Part shown: positions 1 through 7,542 of the stretch, piece by piece | Layout of the letters: every line of letters starts with the position of its first letter | Position numbering within the stretch: the first letter of the stretch is position 1 | Origin: Marinobacter bryozoorum | Lineage (GTDB): Bacteria; Pseudomonadota; Gammaproteobacteria; Pseudomonadales; Oleiphilaceae | Reading direction: 5' to 3' | DNA: 42,683 bases | NCBI RefSeq assembly: GCF_023156245.1 | Contig: NZ_JAKZAH010000033.1 | Coordinates: 1-42,683 of the forward strand | Made by a program: the position numbers and the translations under genes | Notes under the pieces: model-generated | Told to the model about the DNA's origin: nothing | Databases searched by the model: none | What the model saw: the letters and a program-made list of their open reading frames with translations, nothing else

Positions 1-24
1 CGAATTAACCAAACGGGACACTAG
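1..24. repeat. 24-bp direct terminal repeat, left copy
   Basis: The first 24 bases are identical to the last 24 bases (42660-42683), in the same orientation. The copy contains the stop codon of the short minus-strand ORF at 5-118. Such a repeat can come from a circular molecule, from a real dispersed repeat where an assembly stopped, or from assembler overlap. The chromosomal gene content argues against a plasmid or phage. Confidence 0.9.
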
Positions 25-118
25 GCTCTGACGCTACCGCAACGGTGTCGTCCTGGTCGTTACTGTGCTGAGGGGTATCGATGCTTTGGTCGGCATCGGA
101 GGGGCGATGACTGCTCAT
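5..118 (-). CDS. short ORF of 37 aa, possibly the start of a gene broken at the window edge
   Basis: I do not recognise this protein. It is hydrophilic, rich in Asp, Ser and Gln, and has no membrane segment or known motif. The ATG at 116-118 is preceded by a good Shine-Dalgarno sequence (GGAAGGA on the minus strand, 128-134, spacing 9), and a perfect 20-bp palindrome lies 28 bases upstream at 147-166. These two signals suggest a genuinely translated start. The stop lies inside the terminal repeat, so the ORF may really end there or may be cut by a misjoined edge. A longer start near 190 is possible but ignores the ribosome site. Confidence 0.45.
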   Translation of the reverse strand: MSSHRPSDADQSIDTPQHSNDQDDTVAVASEPSVPFG

Positions 119-146
119 GACTATTCGTCCTTCCAGGCCAGAATCC

Positions 147-166
147 GGTGTGCCAATTGGCACACC
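147..166. promoter_or_regulatory. perfect 20-bp palindrome, candidate operator
   Basis: The sequence GGTGTGCCAATTGGCACACC equals its own reverse complement over 20 bases. It sits between the start of the short minus-strand ORF (ATG at 118) and an AT-rich upstream stretch. The core TGTGC-N6-GCACA resembles the CRP/Vfr consensus TGTGA-N6-TCACA with one symmetric change in each half. The regulator is not identified. Confidence 0.5.
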
Positions 167-297
167 AATCCACGGCAAAAAGTTTTCCAAAAGTTAATGC
201 ACAAGATAACAATGGATCACAGAATAGCCAGAAAAAATATGACCATGCACCCCGATAGTTACAATTTTAAACAGTTAGCTCCCCTGGATCGGCCAGC

Positions 298-780
298 TTA
301 GTGTCCCGAGTGGTCCATTTCAGCAGGCATGGCGTCCATCCGCCGGACGTCAAGGGTGATGTCCATGGCATCCAGCCCCTCGAACTGCAGGGTCAGGGGC
401 ACTTCCTCCCCTTCCGCAAGGGGGCGCTCCAGGCGTTCCAGCATCAGGTGATAGCTGTGGGGCTTGAGCACCACGGTTTCTCCGGCAGGGACCGTGAGCC
501 CTTCTGGCATGGGCTGCATCTTCATCAGGCCTTCGTGCATGCGGGTTTCGTGGATAGAGACCTGCTCTGCCACCGGCGTCTCCCCAGCAACCAGCGTAAC
601 GGGTTGGTCACCATGGTTATGTATCGTCATATAGCCGACACCTACCGGGGTGCCGGGTGGCGTTGGCCGCGACCAGGCGTGGTCGATAGCAATGTCGCCC
701 AGCCGGAAATCCCCGGCCAGCGCTGGCAGAGAGAAGGCAGTCAGGCCAATCGCAAGAAGTAAGCGTGTTCTGGAAGTCAT
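298..780 (-). CDS. PCu(A)C-type periplasmic copper chaperone (DUF461)
   Basis: The 160-residue protein belongs to the PCu(A)C family, which carries Cu(I) in the periplasm and helps metallate the CuA centre of cytochrome oxidase. A signal peptide covers about residues 1-22, ending in LPALA. Copper ligands fit the family pattern: H77, M88, H111 and M113, giving H-X10-M-X22-H-X-M, one residue longer than the usual spacing. The C-terminus adds a Met/His tail (MDHSGH) that may also bind copper. I chose the ATG at 778-780 because it begins the signal peptide; the reading frame continues upstream to 858 without similarity. No SCO gene is adjacent. Confidence 0.9.
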   Translation of the reverse strand: MTSRTRLLLAIGLTAFSLPALAGDFRLGDIAIDHAWSRPTPPGTPVGVGYMTIHNHGDQPVTLVAGETPVAEQVSIHETRMHEGLMKMQPMPEGLTVPAGETVVLKPHSYHLMLERLERPLAEGEEVPLTLQFEGLDAMDITLDVRRMDAMPAEMDHSGH

Positions 781-906
781 GGGTATCAGTCCCGTGGTCA
801 GGAAGCCATAAAGCGGACAGTTTTTCCCTAACATGGCCCGAATACAACCCCGCCACATGCGGTATATTGCCGCGCCCTTCTTTCTGGCCGCCGCACCAGG
901 CAGTGC

Positions 907-1671
907 TCACGAGCGGATATGGCGATACCTCGCCTCCAGGCAGCTGTATATCCCGAAAGCTACCAGGCCAGCAGCAACGATGCCGAGCAACCACTGCCCA
1001 TAGGGCGAGCCTGCGAGCCAGTCAAGGGCTTCCCCGGTACCCTGGATTTCCCGCGCGTTCAGGCGTATTGCAGAGTGAATAAACATGCCACCCACAATGC
1101 ACCAGACCACGCCCCGAGCCACCAGTCCAAAGCGGCACACGTGCCGGGCCCAGGCTTCATGACTCGACGGAAAAGTCATATACCGCTCGAAACGGGCCGT
1201 CCAGCCCTTGAAAACATGGGCAACGCCGATACCAGTCAACAGCGCACCCGCAGACACCATGACAGCCATGGCTGTTCGCTCATCGAGACCGGACAGGGGC
1301 CCGCCCTGACCGCCATTGCCCATGGCAAGCATCAACCTGATTGCCCAGTAGGCCAGGAATCCGTGGGTCAATGCACTGAGCAGGTGGCCCGCGCGTATCA
1401 CAAGGGCCTTGGCGCCCCGGCCATGATGATCCGCATCAAACAGGCCCTGGATGGCACGCCACAGGGCGAAGCCGGCCAGTCCACCGATCATCAGCCCCAG
1501 CAGGGTGCGACCGAACGGCTGGGAGAGGATTTCCTCCAGCGCGCCCCTGGCGCTGGTGGTCTGGCCGCCCATGCCCGCAGCTGATAACAGGGCCAGGAGG
1601 CCAACCACCAGGTAGAGGATTCCGCGGGATGCATAACCCGCACGGGCGAGTATCTGGATGGTATGTTCCAT
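907..1671 (-). CDS. DUF1206 integral membrane protein
   Basis: This 254-residue protein matches the DUF1206 family of inner-membrane proteins built from three repeated two-helix units. About six hydrophobic segments are visible, and the recurring ARxGYxxRGxxY-like pattern appears near residue 10 (ARAGYASRGILY) and again in the later repeats (FGLVARGVVW). The molecular function of the family is not known. The ATG at 1669-1671 begins the first repeat directly; the Shine-Dalgarno sequence is weak. It lies 126 bases upstream of the copper chaperone on the same strand. Confidence 0.85.
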   Translation of the reverse strand: MEHTIQILARAGYASRGILYLVVGLLALLSAAGMGGQTTSARGALEEILSQPFGRTLLGLMIGGLAGFALWRAIQGLFDADHHGRGAKALVIRAGHLLSALTHGFLAYWAIRLMLAMGNGGQGGPLSGLDERTAMAVMVSAGALLTGIGVAHVFKGWTARFERYMTFPSSHEAWARHVCRFGLVARGVVWCIVGGMFIHSAIRLNAREIQGTGEALDWLAGSPYGQWLLGIVAAGLVAFGIYSCLEARYRHIRS

Positions 1672-1912
1672 GGGTTTGCTGCTTCCCTGTCGTGAAAACC
1701 GGATGTAAGGGTAAAGACCGCCATAACAATCAGGCCTGCCTCCCTTTCACTGTAGCGTCCCAACAGTGCTGCCCCCACCCCGACAGATGAAATTCCTGTT
1801 ATGCCGACGGATTTGCGGAACTGGCCGTGACAGTAGAAAATACGGTCATCGTTATTATTAGCCACCAAACAACAGCAGGCAGCCACTGGTTGCCCCAAGC
1901 AGGATTATCAGC

Positions 1913-3052
1913 ATGTCCAGACAGGTTCCCCAGGTCGACCCGCAAGGGTTACTGGAATACTCCGTTGTATTCAATGACCGCTCCCTCAACCACATGTCAG
2001 CGGTGTTCCAGCAGGTGATGCGGGATATATCCGGCACGCTCAAGCGTGCCTATAACGCAGAAGGCGCGGTAGTCGTGCCCGGCGGAGGCAGTTTCGGCAT
2101 GGAGGCCGTGGCCCGCCAGTTTGCCCACGACCGCCAGTGCCTGGTCATCCGTAATGGCTGGTTCAGCTACCGCTGGACCCAGATATTCGACATGGGGCGG
2201 ATTCCGTCATCCTCCACGGTGCTCAAGGCCAGCCCGGTTGCATCGGGGCACCAGTCAGCCTGGGCACCGGCCCCGGTAGAAGAGGTCGTCCGCCAGATTC
2301 TGGATGACAAGCCTGATGTGGTTTTTGCGCCTCATGTAGAGACCGCTTCAGGCATGGTGCTGCCGGACGACTACCTGAAGGCGGTGGGCGAGGCCGTATC
2401 CAGCGTGGGAGGACTGTTTGTGCTGGACTGCGTGGCCTCCGGCGCGCTCTGGGTCGACATGAAGGCTTGTGGCGTGGATGTGCTGATTACCGCCCCCCAG
2501 AAAGGCTGGAGTGCGTCCCCTTGCGCGGCCCTGATCGCCCTGAGTGGCCGGGCACTTGAGAAGCTGGACGCCACCACCAGCAGCAGCTTTGCCGCTGACC
2601 TGAAGAAATGGCGCAATATCATGCAGTCCTATGAGGACGGCGGCCACGCTTACCACGCCACCATGCCCACGGACACCCTGGCCATCCTGCGGGATGCCAT
2701 GGCCGACACAGAGAATACCGGCTTTGACGTCCTGAAAGAGCGGCAATGGCAGCTTGGCCAGCAGGTGCGGGCACTCTTTGCCGAGGCCGGGTTCCTCAGT
2801 GTTGCAGCGGAAGGATTTGAATCACCGGGGGTGGTGGTATTGCACACCGAAAACCCGGATATCCACAATACCCGCCTGTTCCGGGAGCAGGGTCTGCAAA
2901 CCGCTGCCGGCGTGCCCCTGATGTGCGACGAACCGGACAACTTCCAGACCTTCCGGGTCGGCCTGTTTGGGCTGGAAAAGCTCAACAATATTGAGCGGAC
3001 GGTCGACAACCTGCGCCAGGCCCTCGCTGCCATAGGGCAAGAAGCCTACTGA
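1913..3052 (+). CDS. class V PLP-dependent aminotransferase
   Basis: The 379-residue protein is a fold-type I PLP enzyme of the class V aminotransferase family (alanine-glyoxylate or serine-pyruvate type). K197 in the motif APQKGWS is the expected Schiff-base lysine, and D172 in FVLDCVASG is the residue that pairs with the PLP pyridine nitrogen. The glycine-rich PGGGSFGMEA segment near residue 56 fits the phosphate-binding region. The length is typical. The ATG is preceded by AGGA. It stands alone between minus-strand genes, so the substrate cannot be inferred from context; an amino-acid:glyoxylate or pyruvate transaminase is most likely. Confidence 0.88.
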   Translation: MSRQVPQVDPQGLLEYSVVFNDRSLNHMSAVFQQVMRDISGTLKRAYNAEGAVVVPGGGSFGMEAVARQFAHDRQCLVIRNGWFSYRWTQIFDMGRIPSSSTVLKASPVASGHQSAWAPAPVEEVVRQILDDKPDVVFAPHVETASGMVLPDDYLKAVGEAVSSVGGLFVLDCVASGALWVDMKACGVDVLITAPQKGWSASPCAALIALSGRALEKLDATTSSSFAADLKKWRNIMQSYEDGGHAYHATMPTDTLAILRDAMADTENTGFDVLKERQWQLGQQVRALFAEAGFLSVAAEGFESPGVVVLHTENPDIHNTRLFREQGLQTAAGVPLMCDEPDNFQTFRVGLFGLEKLNNIERTVDNLRQALAAIGQEAY

Positions 3053-3086
3053 ACTGCGCCCACCGCAAGCGGTAGCGCCTGGGCCA

Positions 3087-3467
3087 CTATTTACCGGGCA
3101 TACGCCCGGTTCGCTCCAGGCGCCGGGTAACCATGGCGTGGTACGCCCGGGCCAGTGCCGGCCGGATCAGGGGCAAGCCGATCAGCCACGCCAGGGGTTT
3201 GAGCACCGGCGCCCGGGACATCAACAGGATATAGGCGTCCAGTTCCCGGTGTATACGCCCGCTGCTGTCCTGTACATGCAGTTCCTGCAGCGCGTCATCC
3301 GGATGAATGCCCAGGGACTGCAGCTCCTCGTCCCGGCCGGTGATATCGACCCACTCCACGTTCTCGGCCGCTCGCCCCGCCAGCTTTTCGTATTGTCGGC
3401 GATCACGAATGCAGCTCGGGCATGAGCCGTCGTAGAAAACCCGGAGTGTTTCTGATGTAGCGGCCAT
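3087..3467 (-). CDS. DCC-family thiol-disulfide oxidoreductase-like protein (DUF393)
   Basis: This 126-residue protein belongs to the DCC family, named for an Asp followed by two Cys. The signature YDGSCPSC is at residues 12-19 (D13, C16, C19), giving a thioredoxin-like CxxC. The C-terminal LIGLPLIRPALARAYHAMV region matches the family layout. No signal peptide is visible, so a cytoplasmic location is likely. The start ATG at 3465-3467 has a strong GAGGAG site seven bases upstream. The redox partner is not known. Confidence 0.88.
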   Translation of the reverse strand: MAATSETLRVFYDGSCPSCIRDRRQYEKLAGRAAENVEWVDITGRDEELQSLGIHPDDALQELHVQDSSGRIHRELDAYILLMSRAPVLKPLAWLIGLPLIRPALARAYHAMVTRRLERTGRMPGK

Positions 3468-3497
3468 ATAACGACTCCTCCGGTTAGTGAGGCCTGA

Positions 3498-4058
3498 TCA
3501 AAGCATGTGGGGCATCGAGCTCTGTTTCAACGGGAACCTCGCCAACACCTGGTAACGGGAGCCTTCCGGGCTGGTGTTGCTCAGGAACAGGCTGACATGC
3601 CGCACCACCACCTCCGGGGCGCAACGCCCCCGGTGCTGCGCCAGGAAGTCCCGGGCAGACCCTGCCTGGTGGCGACCAAACCTGGCCAGCGTGATATGGG
3701 GCCGGAAATTACGCCCTTCCACCCGGAACCCCTGCTCCGCCAGGCGGCGGGATACCCATCCATACAATCCCATGACCGGCGCTTCCGGCTCTACGCCCGC
3801 CCACAGGTTCCGGGGCCGGTCTGGATCTCCGCAACAGCCCGCCCCGGTCGGAGTGAAACAAAAGCCCTCTGGTCCCGGGCTCTCCATCGCCCGGAACAGC
3901 GCCGGGACCTGTTCCGGATCAACCTGCCCCATAAAACACAGGGTCAGGTGCAACTGATCCTGCCGCTGCCAGCGCGCACCCTCGATATCCGTGCGCCAGC
4001 CCAGTAAGACGTCGCCTGTTTCCTGTGGCAACTCGAGCCCGAGGAAGAGTCGTGGCAT
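3498..4058 (-). CDS. thpR: RNA 2',3'-cyclic phosphodiesterase (LigT/ThpR family)
   Basis: The 186-residue protein has the two-histidine phosphoesterase layout. The two HxTx motifs are HLTL at residues 37-40 and HITL at 121-124. Family members hydrolyse 2',3'-cyclic phosphate ends of RNA to 2'-phosphates in the cytoplasm. The length is typical. The start ATG at 4056-4058 follows CAGGAG. It is the last gene of a tight minus-strand group, three bases downstream of the DUF2784 gene, so it is probably transcribed with the dehydratase. The linked functions give no obvious common pathway. Confidence 0.9.
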   Translation of the reverse strand: MPRLFLGLELPQETGDVLLGWRTDIEGARWQRQDQLHLTLCFMGQVDPEQVPALFRAMESPGPEGFCFTPTGAGCCGDPDRPRNLWAGVEPEAPVMGLYGWVSRRLAEQGFRVEGRNFRPHITLARFGRHQAGSARDFLAQHRGRCAPEVVVRHVSLFLSNTSPEGSRYQVLARFPLKQSSMPHML

Positions 4059-4061
4059 GGT

Positions 4062-4481
4062 TCACTCCTGTTCGGACATGGACCCGCGGGTACGAGGGCG
4101 ACGCCGGGGTGGAAACCACCACCAGCTGGCAACGACCAGCAAGCCAAACCCGGTGTAGAGCGCGATGAACACCCAGGCGGGTGCATCGTAATAGAGCACC
4201 TGCTGCAGCCAGTACTCGATAAAACTTCCATCATACCCCGACTGCCCGGCCTGGCGGCGCAACCAGAGCTCGAGGGTGGTGAGCGGACAGATAACGCCCA
4301 GCCATGCCTGGGCGACCACCACCGCAATCGCCGCAAGGTGCGCCAGCCGGAACCAGAGGTGGTTCACCCAGGGCCAGCCACGGCGATTGCCGACCAGTAC
4401 CAGGACCAGTCCCAGCACAACAAACAGCACAATACCCACATGAACCGTGAGAACGGCATCCGCCAGCCACTGCCAGATCAT
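4062..4481 (-). CDS. DUF2784 family membrane protein
   Basis: This 139-residue protein has four hydrophobic segments (about residues 6-30, 43-66, 102-122, preceded by the HVGIVLFVV helix) and the conserved Cys-Pro-Leu-Thr patch (VICPLTTLELWLR) typical of DUF2784. The family is widespread in proteobacteria with no assigned function. The C-terminus is a basic, cytoplasmic-looking tail (PPRRRPRTRG). Its ATG overlaps the dehydratase stop in an ATGA arrangement at 4478-4481, which indicates translational coupling. Confidence 0.85.
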   Translation of the reverse strand: MIWQWLADAVLTVHVGIVLFVVLGLVLVLVGNRRGWPWVNHLWFRLAHLAAIAVVVAQAWLGVICPLTTLELWLRRQAGQSGYDGSFIEYWLQQVLYYDAPAWVFIALYTGFGLLVVASWWWFPPRRRPRTRGSMSEQE

Positions 4482-5452
4482 CCGCCGGACTCACACTGAC
4501 TGACCTGGTCGAGATCAAGATTGCCGCCGGTAATGACCAGGAGGTCACCGCCCTGCGGTGCCGGTTCAACGGTACCCTCCAACAACGCGGCAAGACCGAC
4601 AGCGGCGCCGGGCTCCACAAAGAGTCGCGCCTCGGTCAGCAACAGCCGGGTGGCTTCCCGGATGGCGGCCTCGCTGACCGTCACCATCCGGCCTACCACC
4701 TGACGGGAAGCCCGCCAGGTATGCTCGCCAACCACGGCTGGCGCCAGGCTCGCCGCCCAGGTGGAGACGTCATCAAGGCTGGCAGCGGGATCGTTACATT
4801 GCCAGGCATGCCCCATGGTGGCAGCCCCCACCGGTTCCACCCCGACAATTTCCAGATCCGGGCGGCAGGCCTTGACCGCCAGCCCCAGCCCGGAAACCAG
4901 GCCGCCGCCACCCACCGGGCAGAGAATACGCCGCATATCCGGGCACTGATCCAGTAGCTCAAGCCCCACGGCGCCCTGGCCTGTCATAACGCGAAGGTCG
5001 TTGTACGGGTGAACCAGGGTCAACCCCCGGGTTGCGACCAGCTCATGGCAGAGTTCGACAGCCTGCTGAATGCGGCCATGGACGATAACCTCCGCCCCCA
5101 GAGCCCGGCTCCGACGGATCTTCAGCTCACTGGAACCTTCCGGCATGACGACCGTAAGTGGCGTCTTCATCGTGGCAGCTGCCCAGGCCAGGGCAATGGC
5201 ATGATTGCCGGCGGAGACCGTCACAAGGCCTCCGGCCAGTTCCGACTCAGCGGCGGTCAGCACCCAGTTAAGGGCACCACGGGGTTTGAAGCTGCCTGTG
5301 CGCTGCAGGTTCTCGCATTTCATCTGAACGGAATGGCCTGTGGCATGCTCAAGGTCCTCAGAACGCCACACCGGCGTCCTTACCACCTCGCCCTGCAATC
5401 GCTCTGCAGCTTGCCGGATCGTTTCGAGGTCAGGGAGTTTGTCTGACTCCAT
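4478..5452 (-). CDS. PLP-dependent threonine/serine dehydratase
   Basis: The 324-residue protein is a fold-type II PLP enzyme of the threonine dehydratase / serine racemase group. K56 in the motif GSFKPRGA forms the Schiff base, the phosphate-binding GGGG loop is at residues 181-184, and NHA (about 83-85) matches the cofactor-contacting SxGNH motif. It lacks the C-terminal ACT domain of biosynthetic IlvA, so it resembles the catabolic TdcB type or a serine racemase. GGAGG lies before the ATG. It heads a three-gene operon with DUF2784 and thpR. Exact substrate (Thr, Ser, or hydroxyaspartate) is uncertain. Confidence 0.85.
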   Translation of the reverse strand: MESDKLPDLETIRQAAERLQGEVVRTPVWRSEDLEHATGHSVQMKCENLQRTGSFKPRGALNWVLTAAESELAGGLVTVSAGNHAIALAWAAATMKTPLTVVMPEGSSELKIRRSRALGAEVIVHGRIQQAVELCHELVATRGLTLVHPYNDLRVMTGQGAVGLELLDQCPDMRRILCPVGGGGLVSGLGLAVKACRPDLEIVGVEPVGAATMGHAWQCNDPAASLDDVSTWAASLAPAVVGEHTWRASRQVVGRMVTVSEAAIREATRLLLTEARLFVEPGAAVGLAALLEGTVEPAPQGGDLLVITGGNLDLDQVSQCESGG

Positions 5453-5467
5453 AGGGGCCTCCTGGCT

Positions 5468-6127
5468 CTACTTCCTGAAAAACCTCGGGTTACGTTCGAC
5501 AAAGGTTCCGATCCAGCGTTCCAGAAACGAGGCTTTCTCGGGATTCCGCAGATAGCGCCAACCCAAAAGGGAAATGGCCAGCGCCCCCAGTGCATCCACC
5601 ACCAGGTCCCACATGGTATCGGTAAGTCCTGAAGGGTCGCCAAGCATGGGCTTCTGCATATTCATGCCGAACAGCGAATCCATGGTGAATTCGAAGATTT
5701 CCCAAAGGGCGCCAATGCCGAGGGCAAAGAGAAAGGCAAAGAAGGCGACGAATCCCGGCTTCATGTGCACCTCGATCCGCTTCACCTCGTTCATGATATG
5801 CACAAGCAGGAACCCGAGAATACCCAGCAGGACGCCGGAACTGGTGTGCAGGGCAATATCCCACCACCAGAACCGGGTGTAATAGTCTCTCACCTCACCG
5901 AGAAACAAGGAGGCAAACACGAAGCCGATGGCCAGTAATTGTAGTTCCGGGGGGATGTGAATCCGGAACCGTCGCTCGAGCAGAACCGGCAGGAAGGTCA
6001 CCACGATAATCAGGGCGGTGAAAAAGCCGGTAAACCAGCGTCCCGTCCAGATGGCGGCCACCACTTCAAGCAGCAGGATGAACTGCAGGAATAACGTGAT
6101 TCTCTGGTGGGTAATTCGGATGCGCAC
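5468..6127 (-). CDS. YjdF-like inner membrane protein (DUF2238)
   Basis: This 219-residue protein matches the DUF2238 family (Escherichia coli YjdF). About six hydrophobic segments are visible and the family's acidic motif GALWEIFEF is near residue 140, with the WWDIALH segment near residue 88. The function is unknown. The frame starts at a GTG (6125-6127), three bases after the stop of the lipoprotein gene; no in-frame ATG lies near, so GTG is the likely start and the gene is probably coupled to those upstream. The dehydratase gene begins 15 bases downstream on the same strand. Confidence 0.85.
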   Translation of the reverse strand: MRIRITHQRITLFLQFILLLEVVAAIWTGRWFTGFFTALIIVVTFLPVLLERRFRIHIPPELQLLAIGFVFASLFLGEVRDYYTRFWWWDIALHTSSGVLLGILGFLLVHIMNEVKRIEVHMKPGFVAFFAFLFALGIGALWEIFEFTMDSLFGMNMQKPMLGDPSGLTDTMWDLVVDALGALAISLLGWRYLRNPEKASFLERWIGTFVERNPRFFRK

Positions 6128-6130
6128 TAC

Positions 6131-6322
6131 CTAGTATCCCGGCTTTCTCAGGTCGTAGGACTCATGGAGCGGTGGGTGCCGTTCCCGGCACTCCATACGT
6201 TCGTACAGGGGCAGGCTATCACATTCACTGGCATCGCCGGGGTAACGGCCTTCTTTCGGCATGCCGGTGCCGCAACCACTTGCAACCAGCAGCCAAAGTG
6301 CCATGACGGTATACCGGGTCAC
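6131..6322 (-). CDS. small predicted lipoprotein
   Basis: I do not recognise a family. From a GTG at 6320-6322 the product is 63 residues: a short basic N-terminus (MTRYTV), a hydrophobic stretch and a lipobox LVASGC, so the mature protein would be lipidated at that Cys and hold about 46 residues with two further cysteines (ASECD, MECRERH) that could form a disulfide. The GTG overlaps the DUF2007 stop codon as GTGA, the usual mark of translational coupling, which is why I prefer it to the ATG at 6302-6304. It is followed after three bases by the DUF2238 gene. Confidence 0.7.
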   Translation of the reverse strand: MTRYTVMALWLLVASGCGTGMPKEGRYPGDASECDSLPLYERMECRERHPPLHESYDLRKPGY

Positions 6323-6645
6323 CACAGCGTCAGCACAAAACCAACCGCGACGGCCAGCATGAGCAGCAGAAACCATCGGGCATAGAACTCACCGGCATCG
6401 TTCACCGGAGGAATGCGGCGTCCGTCTTCCGTGGCGGCACCTTCGTACTCGGCAATCAGTCGCCGGGCCTCCAGGTAATCGTCATCATCAACCTGTACGT
6501 TGGTGAAACCGGCGGCGCCGATCTCCCCCAGTCCACCCTGCAGGTAATGGCCACCCACATGGGCTCTGATACCATGGGAACCCAGCAGACCGGCGATGAT
6601 ATGAGCCTCTGTGAGGTCCCGGGCATTGTAGGCAATCTGCATCAT
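6319..6645 (-). CDS. DUF2007 domain protein with C-terminal membrane helix
   Basis: The 108-residue protein starts with a DUF2007 domain (residues 1-68), a small ferredoxin-like fold sometimes annotated as a putative signal-transducing or PII-like protein. The conserved AHIIAGLLGSHGI helix and the VQVDDDDYLEARRLI end are clear. A single hydrophobic segment at about 90-107 closes the protein, so the domain would be held at the inner membrane. It is the first gene of a coupled group with the lipoprotein and DUF2238 protein. Two ATG codons are adjacent at the start; AGGGGAG precedes them. Confidence 0.85.
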   Translation of the reverse strand: MMQIAYNARDLTEAHIIAGLLGSHGIRAHVGGHYLQGGLGEIGAAGFTNVQVDDDDYLEARRLIAEYEGAATEDGRRIPPVNDAGEFYARWFLLLMLAVAVGFVLTLW

Positions 6646-6852
6646 CCGTCTCCCCTGTTGGGTACGGGAACGCCCCGAAGCAACCGTAACCCTCCGGGTA
6701 CACTCCCAGTGTAGTCAGTTCACCAGGCACCTGCCCCTTGTTTACGAAGTCGTCATTCACTTCGATCCCATGCCTGCCGGTTCGCGAATCCGCGACACAG
6801 GGAACTATACTGCGGGACAACACTCCACACCGGATCTCAAGGACTTTGTGTC

Positions 6853-7422
6853 ATGGGCATACTTGTACTCGGACTGATCATTTTTCTCGGCATCCACTCC
6901 CTCTCCATCGTCAATGAGCCCCTGCGTAACCGGTTGCTGCAGTCTATGGGGGAAGGCGCATTCAAGGGCGTTTACTCCCTCATTGCCCTTCTAGGCCTGG
7001 TGCTGATTGTGTGGGGATACGGTGCAGCGCGGCTCGACCCGGTACTGATCTACAGTCCGCCAGCCTGGCTTCGGCACCTGGCCATGCTGTTGCTGGTGCC
7101 GGTATTTCCACTGCTGTTCGCCGCCTATTTTCCGGGCCGAATCAGCCGAGCCCTCAAGCATCCGATGCTGGTGGCGGTCAAGTTATGGGCAGTGGCCCAC
7201 CTGCTGGCCAACGGCATGGCCCACGATGTTCTCCTGTTCGGAGCCTTCCTGGCCTGGGCCGTCGTGGACCGGATTTCCCTGAAGCGCCGAACCGCCCGGG
7301 CCACTCCTACCCTGCCGGCGACGTCGTTCAATGACCTGATCGCTGTGGTGGTCGGCCTGGCGGTCTACGTCCTGTTCGTACTCTGGGCACACCAGTGGCT
7401 GATTGGCGTAACGCCCGTGTAA
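6853..7422 (+). CDS. NnrU family membrane protein
   Basis: The 189-residue protein matches NnrU (PF07298), a family of polytopic membrane proteins first seen beside denitrification genes and related to NO-responsive regulons, with some similarity to isoprenoid-handling proteins such as Z-ISO. Five to six helices are visible. The FLGIHSLSI opening, the HLLANGMAHDVLLFG segment near 116-130 and the GVYSLIALLGL helix are typical. No denitrification gene is in the window, so the role here is open. It starts with ATG at 6853, and a TATACT hexamer lies about 45 bases upstream. Confidence 0.85.
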   Translation: MGILVLGLIIFLGIHSLSIVNEPLRNRLLQSMGEGAFKGVYSLIALLGLVLIVWGYGAARLDPVLIYSPPAWLRHLAMLLLVPVFPLLFAAYFPGRISRALKHPMLVAVKLWAVAHLLANGMAHDVLLFGAFLAWAVVDRISLKRRTARATPTLPATSFNDLIAVVVGLAVYVLFVLWAHQWLIGVTPV

Positions 7423-7542
7423 CCGGCGCCACGAGGTTCTGAGACGCCTTCAACAGGCTCAAAAGATGACTAAGGGCGGATTCCGGGCTTAACTGTAGTC
7501 ACAGGCACCAACAATAAAGTGTCAGACGGCAGGAGTAAGACC

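Noticed and set aside
6806..6811. TATACT hexamer as a promoter of the NnrU gene
   Set aside because: No matching -35 box lies at the right distance, so I did not list it as a promoter.
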